This document shows positions 44,680-52,896 of a stretch of 64,000 nt of DNA, piece after piece; the first letter of the stretch is position 1; every line of letters begins with the position of its first letter. The translations under genes and the position numbers were made by a program. The notes beneath the pieces were generated by a model. The model searched no databases. It was not told where the DNA came from and was given only the letters and a program-made list of their open reading frames with translations. Source of the DNA: Mycolicibacterium sp. 018/SC-01/001. GTDB lineage: Bacteria > Actinomycetota > Actinomycetes > Mycobacteriales > Mycobacteriaceae. Location of the stretch: assembly GCF_007096635.1 (NCBI RefSeq), contig NZ_VKAA01000003.1:1-64000 (forward strand), written 5' to 3'.

Positions 44680-45825
44680 GTGGGACGTATGGCGAAACTG
44701 AGCCGACGCGCTGTGGCGCTCGGCGCGGCGGCCGTGGTGCTGACCTCGTGCGGTTCGTGGAAGGGCATCGCGAACGTGCCGCTGCCCGGCGGTCCCGGCA
44801 CCGGGCCCGACCACACCACGATCTACGTGCAGATGCCGGACACGCTGGCGCTCAACGTCAACAGCCGGGTGCGGGTGGCCGACGTCTACGTCGGTCGCGT
44901 GCGGTCGATCGAGTTGAAGAACTGGGTCGCCACGCTGACGCTGGACCTGGACAACACGGTGCAGCTGCCCAAGAACACGCTGGCCAAGATCGGCCAGACC
45001 AGCCTCTTGGGTTCCCAGCACGTCCAGCTCGACGCTCCGCCGGACCCGTCCCCGGAGAAACTCGAGACCGGCGACACCATCCCGCTGAAGAACGCGTCAG
45101 CCTTCCCGACCACCGAGCGCGTGCTGGCGAGCATCGCCTCGATCCTCACCGGCGGCGGAGTCTCGAACCTGGAGACCATCCAGAGCGAGATCTTCAACGT
45201 CCTCAACGGCCGGTCCGATCAGATCCGTGAATTCCTCGGCAGGCTAGACACATTCACCGACGAGTTGAATCAGCAGCGCAACGACATCACCCGGGCCATC
45301 GATTCGACGAACCGGTTGCTCTCGATCGTCGAGCAGCGCAACGACACACTCGACCAGGTGTTGACCGAGTTCCCGCCGCTGATCAAGCACTTCGCCGACA
45401 CCCGCGATCTGTTCGCCGACGCGGTCGAGGCGCTGGGCCGGATCAGCAACGCTGCCGACGACGCGCTGTCACCGGCCAGCGGTGACCTGAACACGAACCT
45501 GGCCAACCTGCAGCGTCCGCTGCGGGAACTGGGCAAGGCGTCGCCGTACCTGATCGGCGCGTTGAAGCTGATCTTCACCGCACCGTTCAGCGTCGAGAAC
45601 GTGCCGAAGGTTATCCGTGGTGACTACCTCAACGTCTCGATCCTGGTGGATCTGACGCTGTCGGCTCTCGACAACGGCATCCTCAGCGGCACGGGCGTCT
45701 CCGGCATGCTGCGCGCCCTCGAGCAGTCGTGGGGCCGCGACCCGGCCACGATGATCCCGGATGTGCGGTTCACTCCGAACCCGCACGACGCACCCGGCGG
45801 ACCGCTGGTGGAAAGGGGTGAGTGA
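44680..45825 (+). CDS. lprK: Mce1E lipoprotein LprK
   Basis: 381 residues. The signal sequence ends in lipobox LTSC (Cys about residue 24), so the protein is lipid-anchored, unlike the other Mce chains. The MCE domain has ALNVNSRVRVADVYVGRVRSI, split. GTG at 44680 is 2 nt after mce1D; ATG at 44689 would shorten the signal by three residues. The lipoprotein always occupies the fifth mce position in mycobacterial operons. Confidence 0.95.
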   Translation: MGRMAKLSRRAVALGAAAVVLTSCGSWKGIANVPLPGGPGTGPDHTTIYVQMPDTLALNVNSRVRVADVYVGRVRSIELKNWVATLTLDLDNTVQLPKNTLAKIGQTSLLGSQHVQLDAPPDPSPEKLETGDTIPLKNASAFPTTERVLASIASILTGGGVSNLETIQSEIFNVLNGRSDQIREFLGRLDTFTDELNQQRNDITRAIDSTNRLLSIVEQRNDTLDQVLTEFPPLIKHFADTRDLFADAVEALGRISNAADDALSPASGDLNTNLANLQRPLRELGKASPYLIGALKLIFTAPFSVENVPKVIRGDYLNVSILVDLTLSALDNGILSGTGVSGMLRALEQSWGRDPATMIPDVRFTPNPHDAPGGPLVERGE

Positions 45826-45828
45826 GCG

Positions 45829-47391
45829 ATGCTGACCCGCTTCATCAAGATCCAGTTGGTCATCTTCACGGTGCTCACCGTGGCGGCGGTTGCCGTGCTG
45901 GGCCTGTACTACCTGCGCCTGCCGAGCCTGGCCGGGGTGGGGCAGTACACGCTCTACACGGAGCTGCCGCGCTCGGGCGGCCTGTACGCCACGGGCAACG
46001 TGACCTATCGAGGCACGCAGATCGGCAAGGTCACCGAGGTCGAGCCGACCGAGAAGGGCGCCCGGGCGACGTTGAGCATCAGCAACGACGTCAAGATCCC
46101 GGTCGACGTGACGGCCGAGGTGCACTCCGTCTCGGCGATCGGCGAGCAGTACCTCGATCTGGTGCCGGCCGCGGATACCAAGCAGTACCTCAGCCCGGGC
46201 CAGACGATCACGAAGAGCACCGTTCCGGCCGAGGTGGGTCCGGCGCTCGACGCGGCCAACCGCGGGTTGGCCGTGCTGCCCAAGGAGAAGATCGATTCGC
46301 TGCTGACCGAGACCTCGGCCGCGGTCGGCGGTCTCGGACCGTCGCTGCAGCGTCTGGTCGAGTCGACGACGAACCTGGCCCAGGGGTTTCGTGACAACCT
46401 GCCGCAGGTCAACGACATCATCGCCAACTCCGCGCCGATCCTGAACAGTCAGGTGCAATCGGGTGATGCGATCCAGCAGTGGTCGCGGAACCTGAACATC
46501 ATCGCGGGCCAGACCGCCGAGCAGGACGGCGCGCTGCGCAGCGGCCTGCAGCAGGCGGCGCCCACGCTGGATCAGGTGAATGCGTTGTTCTCCGATGTCC
46601 GCGACTCGCTGCCGCAGACGCTGGCCAACCTGTCGGTGGTCACCGACATGCTCAAGCGCTACAACAAGGGCCTCGAGCAGGCGCTGGTGGTCCTGCCGCA
46701 GGGGGCATCGGTGACGCAGGCGGGCACGATCTTCGAGAACGAGGGTCTGATTCACTTCGGTCTGTCGGTCAACCTGCCGCCGCCGTGTATGACGGGCTTC
46801 CTGCCTGCGTCGGAGTGGCGCTCGCCCGCTGACACGTCGATGGCGCCGCTTCCGACGGGTACCTACTGCAAGATCCCGAAGGACTACCAGGGCAACGTGG
46901 TTCGTGGTGCCCGTAACTACCCGTGTGCGGATGTGCCGGGCAAGCGCGCGGCCTCTCCGAAGGAATGCCACAGCAACGAGCCGTACGTGCCGCTGGGTAC
47001 CAACCCGTGGTACGGCGACCCGAACCAGGTGCTGTCCTGCCCCGCCCCCGGTGCGCGCTGTGACCAGGGCGTGGATCCGGGCCGGGTGATCCCGGCGCCG
47101 TCGGTGAACAACGGCATGAACCCGTTGCCGGCCGACAAGCTGCCGCCGCCGCTGAGCACCTCACCGGTCAGCGATCCGATCAGCCCACCGGGCTCGGGTA
47201 CCGTCAGCTGCAGCGGGCAACAGCCCAACCCGTGCATCTACACTCCCGCGCAGGGCCCGCCCGGCAGCACCGCCGCGTACAGCCCCCAGAGCGGCGAGGT
47301 GGTCGGCCCCGACGGGGTGCGATACAACGTGAAGAACTCGAGTAACCCAGGAGATGACGGATGGAAGGAGATGCTGGCTCCAGCCGGCTGA
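45829..47391 (+). CDS. mce1F: Mce1F
   Basis: 520 residues. N-terminal anchor (about 5-28), MCE domain with GGLYATGNVTYRGTQIGKV, helical region, and a C-terminal part with several Cys residues (PPPCMTGF, GTYCKIP, YPCADVPG, CSGQQPNPC) that may form disulfides outside the membrane. ATG at 45829 follows AAAGGGG. The 3' end overlaps the next gene by 31 bp. Confidence 0.95.
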   Translation: MLTRFIKIQLVIFTVLTVAAVAVLGLYYLRLPSLAGVGQYTLYTELPRSGGLYATGNVTYRGTQIGKVTEVEPTEKGARATLSISNDVKIPVDVTAEVHSVSAIGEQYLDLVPAADTKQYLSPGQTITKSTVPAEVGPALDAANRGLAVLPKEKIDSLLTETSAAVGGLGPSLQRLVESTTNLAQGFRDNLPQVNDIIANSAPILNSQVQSGDAIQQWSRNLNIIAGQTAEQDGALRSGLQQAAPTLDQVNALFSDVRDSLPQTLANLSVVTDMLKRYNKGLEQALVVLPQGASVTQAGTIFENEGLIHFGLSVNLPPPCMTGFLPASEWRSPADTSMAPLPTGTYCKIPKDYQGNVVRGARNYPCADVPGKRAASPKECHSNEPYVPLGTNPWYGDPNQVLSCPAPGARCDQGVDPGRVIPAPSVNNGMNPLPADKLPPPLSTSPVSDPISPPGSGTVSCSGQQPNPCIYTPAQGPPGSTAAYSPQSGEVVGPDGVRYNVKNSSNPGDDGWKEMLAPAG

Positions 47392-48053
47392 ACCCCCCCA
47401 TCGACACCCCCGAGGACGGCGCCGCCGACGACAAGGAGTCGACGGTCGCCGAGCAGTCCACCGCTGAGGAGTCCGTTGCTGACGAGTTCGTCACGGACGA
47501 GTCTGCCGCGCCGGAGTCGGTCGACGAGGCTGCGCAGGACGATCCGCGTCGGCCGTCGCGTCTGAGCACCCGTTGGGTCGCCGGGCTGACGGCGGCCCTG
47601 CTCCTGTTGGCGGGTGGTGCTGCGGCAGGTGGTTACTACGCGTTGAAGGCGAACCAACGTGCCGCGGCGATCACCCGAAGCGACGATGCCGCGTTGGCCG
47701 CCGCCAAGGAGTGCGTGGCGGCCACCAATGCTCCCGACACCGCAGCGATGACGGTGGCGCAGTCCAAGATCCTGGAGTGCTCGACGGGTGACTTCGGAGT
47801 GCAGGCCGGGCTGTTCGGCAGCGTGATCGCCGAGGCGTACCAGGCCGCCAACGCCAAGGTCGCCGTCGACGACCTGCGCGCTGCGGTCGAGCGGCACAAT
47901 CCGGACGGATCGATCAACGTGCTGGTCGCGGTCCGGGTGAAGATCACGAACTCTCAGGCTGCCAACCAGCAGGTCGGGTACCGGCTGCGCGCGACCATGG
48001 CCTTCGACGAGGGCCGCTACCGCATCGCCAAGCTCGACCAGGTCACCTCGTGA
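47361..48053 (+). CDS. Mce-associated protein (Rv0175-like)
   Basis: 230 residues. An acidic, low-complexity cytoplasmic N-terminus (about 1-68, Glu/Asp/Ser rich) is followed by one transmembrane helix (about 72-94) and a small extracytoplasmic NTF2-like domain with VAVDDLRAAVERHNPDGSINVL. ATG at 47361 lies inside mce1F. Mce-associated (Mas) proteins stabilise or assist Mce complexes; the exact role is not established. Confidence 0.9.
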   Translation: MEGDAGSSRLNPPIDTPEDGAADDKESTVAEQSTAEESVADEFVTDESAAPESVDEAAQDDPRRPSRLSTRWVAGLTAALLLLAGGAAAGGYYALKANQRAAAITRSDDAALAAAKECVAATNAPDTAAMTVAQSKILECSTGDFGVQAGLFGSVIAEAYQAANAKVAVDDLRAAVERHNPDGSINVLVAVRVKITNSQAANQQVGYRLRATMAFDEGRYRIAKLDQVTS

Positions 48054-49039
48054 CCATGGTCCTCCCGGTCACCGACTCGCCGCCCGACACCGACGTGCCG
48101 GAGGTCAACCGGGCCTCGTGGTCGTCGCGGGCCGGCGCTCTGCTGGTCGATGTGTTGCCGGGTGCGGCCGTGATCGTGACGACGGGCCTGTTGGCTCTCG
48201 CCTCGCCCGCCGACGGATGGGCCCGCTGGGCGTTCACCGGTGTAGCCGCGGTGGCGCTGTTCGCGACGGCGGTCAACCGGCTGGTCCTTCCGGTCGCGAC
48301 AGGCTGGACGCTGGGCCGCGCGCTGTGCGGCATCGCAGTGCGCGACGGCGCGGGAACCGGTACCGGTGCGGTGGGCATCGGCCGGCTTGCGGTGCGGGAG
48401 CTCGCGCACCTGCTCGACACTCTGTCGGTTTTCGTGGGGTGGCTGTGGCCGCTGTGGGACCGCCGGCGGCGGACGTTCGCCGACATGCTGGCGCGCACCG
48501 AGGTGCTCGTCGTCGAGCGACCCGCGCGCAACATGCGGCGACTGGTCGCGCTGGTGCTGGTCGTGGCGGCTCTGGTGTGCGCGGCAGCCGCGGGTGTCGG
48601 TTACCTCGCGGTCTACCAGCACGAGCGGGCGGTCGATGCGGCGCGCGCCCAGATCGACGAGCAGGGGCCGCGCATCGTCGAGCAGATGCTCAGCTACAGC
48701 GCCGACACGATGGCCGCTGACTTCGCGCGAGCACAGGGGCTGACCACCGACACCTATCGCGAGCAGCTCATCGCGCAGCAGCAGGCCGCGCAGAAGGCAG
48801 GCATCAAGTCCAACGAGTACTGGGCTGTCAGCCATGCGGTGCTCACTGATCCGCCGGTCACGCCCGATCAGGCATCCATGCTGCTCGCGATGCAGGGTCA
48901 GCGCGGTGACGATCCGAAGACCCTGAAATTCATCACGGCCACCGTGCGCGTCGACTTCGATCGGGCATCGGACGGCCGTTGGCAGGTCGCGAACCTGACC
49001 GTGCTGAAGAAGCCCCAGATGAATCCGGCGGGCCAGTGA
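48050..49039 (+). CDS. RDD-domain Mce-associated membrane protein (Rv0176-like)
   Basis: 329 residues. The N-terminal RDD domain (about 20-165) has WSSRAGALLVDVLPG, three helices and WPLWDRRRRTFADMLARTEVLV, split. A fourth helix near 165-188 leads to an extracytoplasmic Mas-type domain. The RDD-Mas fusion is characteristic of this slot in mce1. GTGA overlap with the preceding gene and with the following gene. Confidence 0.92.
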   Translation: MTMVLPVTDSPPDTDVPEVNRASWSSRAGALLVDVLPGAAVIVTTGLLALASPADGWARWAFTGVAAVALFATAVNRLVLPVATGWTLGRALCGIAVRDGAGTGTGAVGIGRLAVRELAHLLDTLSVFVGWLWPLWDRRRRTFADMLARTEVLVVERPARNMRRLVALVLVVAALVCAAAAGVGYLAVYQHERAVDAARAQIDEQGPRIVEQMLSYSADTMAADFARAQGLTTDTYREQLIAQQQAAQKAGIKSNEYWAVSHAVLTDPPVTPDQASMLLAMQGQRGDDPKTLKFITATVRVDFDRASDGRWQVANLTVLKKPQMNPAGQ

Positions 49040-49587
49040 GCCCGCGGCGCAAGGTCGACGACACCGCGGCCGACTACTTCGGCCGCCGGCCCCGGCGGCC
49101 ACGGCGCTGGGGTCTGCCGGTGGTGGCGGCGGTGGTGGCGCTGGTGGTCGCCGCGGCGATCACCGCGAGCACGCTGATGCTCATTCGCCACGAACACGAC
49201 CGGACGGCGGCCGTGCGGGAGGCTTCTGCGCTGGGGTATGCCCGCGAGTTCATGACCGAGTACATGACCCTGGACCCGTTCAACGCCAACGCCTATGCGG
49301 ACCGGATCGCCGCGCAGGCGACCGGAGAATTCGCCAAGAGCTTCAAGGAGAAGCAGAACGAGATCCTGCTCCAGGTGGCCCGCGGAGAACCGACCACCGG
49401 CACGGTGCTCGCCGCGGGCGTGCAGCGCTGGAACGACGACGGCAGCGCCGACGTGCTGATCGCCACGAAGGCGACCTCGACGTCGCCCGACGGCAAGACG
49501 ACGATCGAGAGTGGCAGCCGCTGGATCGCCACCACGATCAAGGAAGGACAGCAGTGGAAGATCAGCAACCTGATTCAGGTGATCTGA
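49036..49587 (+). CDS. Mce-associated protein (Rv0177-like)
   Basis: 183 residues from GTG at 49036. A basic cytoplasmic stretch, one transmembrane helix (about 25-48), then an NTF2-like extracytoplasmic domain with EFMTEYMTLDPFNANAYADR and WKISNLIQVI at the end. The start overlaps the RDD gene stop as GTGA; an earlier frame start at 48979 lies inside that gene and is rejected. It overlaps the next gene by 34 bp. Confidence 0.9.
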   Translation: MSPRRKVDDTAADYFGRRPRRPRRWGLPVVAAVVALVVAAAITASTLMLIRHEHDRTAAVREASALGYAREFMTEYMTLDPFNANAYADRIAAQATGEFAKSFKEKQNEILLQVARGEPTTGTVLAAGVQRWNDDGSADVLIATKATSTSPDGKTTIESGSRWIATTIKEGQQWKISNLIQVI

Positions 49588-50432
49588 CCACCGAGGACCC
49601 GGCATCCTCGAGCGATCCCGCCGGCCCGCCGCGCCGCCGCCGATTCTTCCGGCGCAGCCGGCCGGCAGCCCCCGCGGCGGAGGACGCCGAGGACACGGTC
49701 GAGCGGCTCGAGCCCGAGTCGACGGCCGTGGAGCAGCCGCTGGATCAGCCCCGCAGGCCCGTCGGGAAGGCTGCGCGCTCCCCGAAGCAGGACACCGAGC
49801 CCGAGGACGCGGCGCCCGAGGGCGCGGCGTCGGAGGACGCCGCGTCAGAGGCAGACACCGCAGCCGACGAGCCTGCCGTGGAGATCCGGATGGTGGAGCA
49901 TCGTCCGGCAGGGCGCGGGCTCGTCGCGGCGGCCGTCGTGGCCTCGGTGCTGTTCGTCGGTGGCGGCGCCTTCGCGGGCGCGATGGTGCAGCCCTACCTG
50001 GCCCAGCGCGCGCTGAACACCACGAAGCTCGAGATCGCCCGCACCGCTACCGCGGCGATCACCGCGCTGTGGACCTATACCCCGGACGACATGCCCGCCC
50101 TGGCTGACCGCGCATCGCGGTTCCTCGGCGGCGACTTCGCCGCCGACTACCGCAAGTACATCGATGCGATCATCGAGCCGAACAAGCAGGCCCAGGTCAC
50201 GAATACGACCGAGGTGGTCGGTGCGGCCGTCGAAAGCGTGTCGCCCGCGCTCACTCCGACCGACGCCACCGCGATCGTCTACACCAACTCGATTTCGACG
50301 AGTCCCGTCACCAAGAACATCCCGTCGCTGCGCTATCTGTCCTACCGCCTGACGATGAAGCGCGACGGCGGGGAGTGGCTGATCACCCGGATGTCGACGG
50401 TCACGTCGTTCGACCTGACTCCGCAGCTGTAA
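49554..50432 (+). CDS. Mce-associated protein with long acidic linker (Rv0178-like)
   Basis: 292 residues. It opens with a basic patch (PPRRRRFFRRSR), then an about 80-residue Ala/Glu/Asp-rich disordered region. A transmembrane helix (about 122-145) and an extracytoplasmic Mas domain ending in YLSYRLTMKRDGGEWLITRM (split) follow. It is longer than the M. tuberculosis protein mainly in the disordered part. Last gene of the mce1 operon; a parS-like site follows 7 bp after the stop. Confidence 0.88.
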   Translation: MEDQQPDSGDLTTEDPASSSDPAGPPRRRRFFRRSRPAAPAAEDAEDTVERLEPESTAVEQPLDQPRRPVGKAARSPKQDTEPEDAAPEGAASEDAASEADTAADEPAVEIRMVEHRPAGRGLVAAAVVASVLFVGGGAFAGAMVQPYLAQRALNTTKLEIARTATAAITALWTYTPDDMPALADRASRFLGGDFAADYRKYIDAIIEPNKQAQVTNTTEVVGAAVESVSPALTPTDATAIVYTNSISTSPVTKNIPSLRYLSYRLTMKRDGGEWLITRMSTVTSFDLTPQL

Positions 50433-50438
50433 ATCGCT

Positions 50439-50454
50439 TGTTCCACGTGAAACG
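50439..50454. other. Candidate parS (ParB binding site)
   Basis: TGTTCCACGTGAAACG matches the bacterial parS consensus TGTTNCACGTGAAACA at every specified base but the last. It lies between the mce1 operon stop and the fructosamine-kinase start, overlapping the GTG of the latter. ParB loading here would place the region in the origin-proximal segregation domain. It is the only such match I found in the window. Confidence 0.75.
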
Positions 50455-51205
50455 TCACGCGCACGCGCCTGACGGGTTCTTTCGGTGCGAAGCCGTTGGG
50501 CTGCAATGGCTTTCGGCCGCCGACGGCGGTGTGCCGGCAGTACGGGTGGTCGCGGTGGACGAGGGCTCGCTGACGCTGGAGCGCTTGACGTCGGTGCCGC
50601 CCGAGCGAGCGGCCGCGCTGACCTTCGGCGCCCGGTTGGCGCGCACACACGGAGCCGGAGCCGACGGTTTCGGCGCCCCGCCCCCGCAGTGGTCGGCGCC
50701 GTCGGGATTCTTCGGTCCGCTCGAGCAGCCGCTGCCGATGAGTTACAGCCGCGACACGTCGTGGGGACGCTTCTATGCCGAGCACCGGCTCGCGCCGATG
50801 CTCGAGCGTGCGCGGCTGACGGAGGACACGCGCGATGCAGTCGATGCCGTCATGTCCCGTTGTGCGGCAGGCGATTTTGATGACCCCGTGGAACAGCCGT
50901 GCCGGCTGCACGGCGATCTGTGGAGCGGCAACGTGATGTGGACCGCCGACGGCGTGGTGCTGATCGACCCGGCGGCGCACGGCGGGCATCGGGAGAGCGA
51001 CCTCGCGATGCTGGCCCTGTTCGGGTGTCCGCACCGCGACGCGATACTCGAGGGCTATCAACAGGTCCGTCCGCTGTCAGCGGGCTGGCCTGAGCGCATC
51101 GGTCTGCACCAGTTGTATCCGCTGCTGGCGCACGTCGTGCTGTTCGGTTCGGGTTACGAGCGTCAGACGCTGGCGGCCGCCCACAGCGCGCTGGCGGCTA
51201 GTTGA
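50447..51205 (+). CDS. Fructosamine kinase-family protein
   Basis: About 252 residues of the protein-kinase-like fructosamine/ketosamine-3-kinase family. Catalytic LHGDLWSGNVMW and metal-binding VVLIDPAAHGGHRESDLAM are its hallmark motifs. It would phosphorylate glycated amines as a deglycation step. The N-terminus lacks part of the usual nucleotide-binding lobe, so it is shorter than typical (about 290). GTG at 50447 is within the parS-like site; TTG at 50438 is possible. It overlaps the convergent glycosidase by 8 bp. Confidence 0.88.
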   Translation: MKRHAHAPDGFFRCEAVGLQWLSAADGGVPAVRVVAVDEGSLTLERLTSVPPERAAALTFGARLARTHGAGADGFGAPPPQWSAPSGFFGPLEQPLPMSYSRDTSWGRFYAEHRLAPMLERARLTEDTRDAVDAVMSRCAAGDFDDPVEQPCRLHGDLWSGNVMWTADGVVLIDPAAHGGHRESDLAMLALFGCPHRDAILEGYQQVRPLSAGWPERIGLHQLYPLLAHVVLFGSGYERQTLAAAHSALAAS

Positions 51206-52280
51206 ACGCCAGCCACGCGGGCTGCGCGCGCTCGTGCGAATCGCACAGCACCGCCATCGTGTCGCAGGAGCCCTGCGGGGAGCCGGCGCCGGCCCACATG
51301 CCGCCGGTGTCGCGGCGCAGCACGATGGCCGTCGACCCGCCGCCGTCGAGCAACACCGCTGTGTCGCTGCCCAGGCCGCGGAACAGGTCCTGGATCTGGT
51401 CGGGCGTGTAGCTGCCGCCGGAGAACACGTACATTTCGTCGCGGTCGCGCACGTAGGCGATCGCGGTGCGCGCCGCGCTCGGTCCGGGGTCGTTCATCTG
51501 CCCGGTGTCGCCGGGGGCGAGCAGGTGCATGCCGGCGACGGCGACGAATCGGGTGCCCTTGTCGAGCAGGCCGGCGATGACGGGGGAGGCCGCGTCGAAG
51601 TCGGTGTCGCTCGTCGGCGGGATGACGAACGGGGCGCCCTGCACCGGCAGGATCATCGTCGACAGCGCCATCCAGTTCTCGTTGCCGCCCGAGAGCCCTT
51701 GCTTGCCGGCGTAGGCGAGCGTGCCCGTCACGGCGGCGTTGGTGCGGCCGAGGTTGCGGGTGTTGTCGACGTAGGCCCCCAGCGGCGAGCTGCAGCCGGT
51801 GGACTTCCACGAGCCGCCCTGCTGGCCGCGCACGTCGAAGAAGTTCGCGTTGATGGCGATCGTGGGCTGGCCCAGCACCTGCCATGCCTGCAGCGGTGAG
51901 TAGGTCTCGGACGCCTGCAGCAGACCCTCGGCGGTGCGGGCGCGGGGATCGCGCTCACAGCGGGCCTGGAATCCGGTGTGCGAGTCGGCCAGCAGCCGCG
52001 GGGCCAGTCGGGACGAGGCGGCCTTGATGATCATCAGCCGGCCGCCGTTGGTCATCTCATAGGAGCGGCCCGAGGCGTCGAGCATGGGCGCGGGGAAGCC
52101 GGGCCCGAAGTTGTAGACGAGATAGGAGCCCTTGGTGGTGGCGATCGCGGCGGCCAGGAGCTCCCGAGCACTGGCTGCCGCGGCGCCCGGCGCGCTGATC
52201 CCCGCGGCCACGAGCGTGCAGATGGCCGCTGCCGCGGCGCCGCGAAGTCGCCGTCGGATGTTTGCGGCAGGAGTCGGCAA
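51198..52280 (-). CDS. Secreted phosphodiester glycosidase (NAGPA/DUF2233 domain)
   Basis: 360 residues. A Sec signal peptide (basic start, hydrophobic 13-32, AAAASA cleavage region) precedes an NAGPA-type domain with TIAINANFFDVRGQQGG, then ALLDGGGSTAIVLRRD. Relatives cleave sugar-phosphodiester bonds, and the substrate in the envelope is unknown. The TTG start at 52280 is convincing because AAAGGAG precedes it by 6 nt and the signal peptide begins there. Confidence 0.88.
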   Translation of the reverse strand: MPTPAANIRRRLRGAAAAAICTLVAAGISAPGAAAASARELLAAAIATTKGSYLVYNFGPGFPAPMLDASGRSYEMTNGGRLMIIKAASSRLAPRLLADSHTGFQARCERDPRARTAEGLLQASETYSPLQAWQVLGQPTIAINANFFDVRGQQGGSWKSTGCSSPLGAYVDNTRNLGRTNAAVTGTLAYAGKQGLSGGNENWMALSTMILPVQGAPFVIPPTSDTDFDAASPVIAGLLDKGTRFVAVAGMHLLAPGDTGQMNDPGPSAARTAIAYVRDRDEMYVFSGGSYTPDQIQDLFRGLGSDTAVLLDGGGSTAIVLRRDTGGMWAGAGSPQGSCDTMAVLCDSHERAQPAWLAFN

Positions 52281-52327
52281 TTACGGCTCCTTTGACAAGG
52301 GAAAAGACCCGGCTGGTCAGAACAACA

Positions 52328-52355
52328 ACAATAATCGCAGGAGAAACGGTGTCAA
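52328..52355 (-). promoter_or_regulatory. Promoter of glycosidase gene
   Basis: On the complement, TTGACA (52350-52355) and TATTGT (52328-52333) are 16 bp apart, close to the vegetative SigA consensus. This predicts a 5' leader of about 40 nt carrying the AAAGGAG ribosome site. Confidence 0.6.
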
Positions 52356-52440
52356 CTTTCGTCACAGCAGCATCACAGGATGGTTCCGCGAAGGTTGCTG
52401 GCGGGTTTGCTGCGAAGTCGCGGACGGGTACCCGCGCACC

Positions 52441-52896
52441 ATGCCCACCGTGTCCCGAACCTTCACCGTCAATCCGCCGCCCACGGTCGTCGTCGACTAC
52501 CTCAAGGACTTCGCGCACGCCGAGCAGTGGGATCCGGGCACCCAGCGCTGTGAGCGCATCGACAGCGGCCCGGTCGCCGAAGGCGCGTACTGGCACAACG
52601 TCTCGAAGATCCTGGGCGTCACCGCCGAGCTGACGTACACGCTCGACGAACTGACCGACCACAAAGTGGTGTTCGTCGGCGAGAACGGCTCGTCGACTTC
52701 GGTCGACACCATCACCGTCGAACCCGAGGGCCCCGGATCGATCATCACCTACGAGGCGGAGCTGCACATGCACGGCACCGCACGGCTGCTCAACCCGGTG
52801 ATGAAGTTGGCGTTCGAGAAGATGGCCGGCGAGACGGAGAAGCAGTTGGTCGCCGTGCTCAACGGTCTCGCTCAGGCGGGCGGAGCCAGCCGGTAG
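52441..52896 (+). CDS. SRPBCC-family protein
   Basis: 151 residues with a START/polyketide-cyclase-like fold: RTFTVNPPPTVVVDYLKDF, EQWDPGTQ, and the C-terminal helix VMKLAFEKMAGETEKQLVAVL, split. The ligand-binding cavity is probable but the ligand is unknown. ATG at 52441 is the plausible start; the frame open to 52132 is antisense to the glycosidase. The 3' end overlaps the convergent sugar dehydrogenase by 25 bp. Confidence 0.85.
   Translation: MPTVSRTFTVNPPPTVVVDYLKDFAHAEQWDPGTQRCERIDSGPVAEGAYWHNVSKILGVTAELTYTLDELTDHKVVFVGENGSSTSVDTITVEPEGPGSIITYEAELHMHGTARLLNPVMKLAFEKMAGETEKQLVAVLNGLAQAGGASR

Noticed and set aside
45469..46971. 500-codon minus-strand frame across lprK/mce1F
   Set aside because: Shadow of the mce genes; Arg/Gln-rich and without recognisable features.
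37533..47391. Assignment of the operon to mce4 or mce3
   Set aside because: The flanking mce1R-type GntR gene, fadD5, the RDD-type associated gene and the surrounding gene order all point to mce1.
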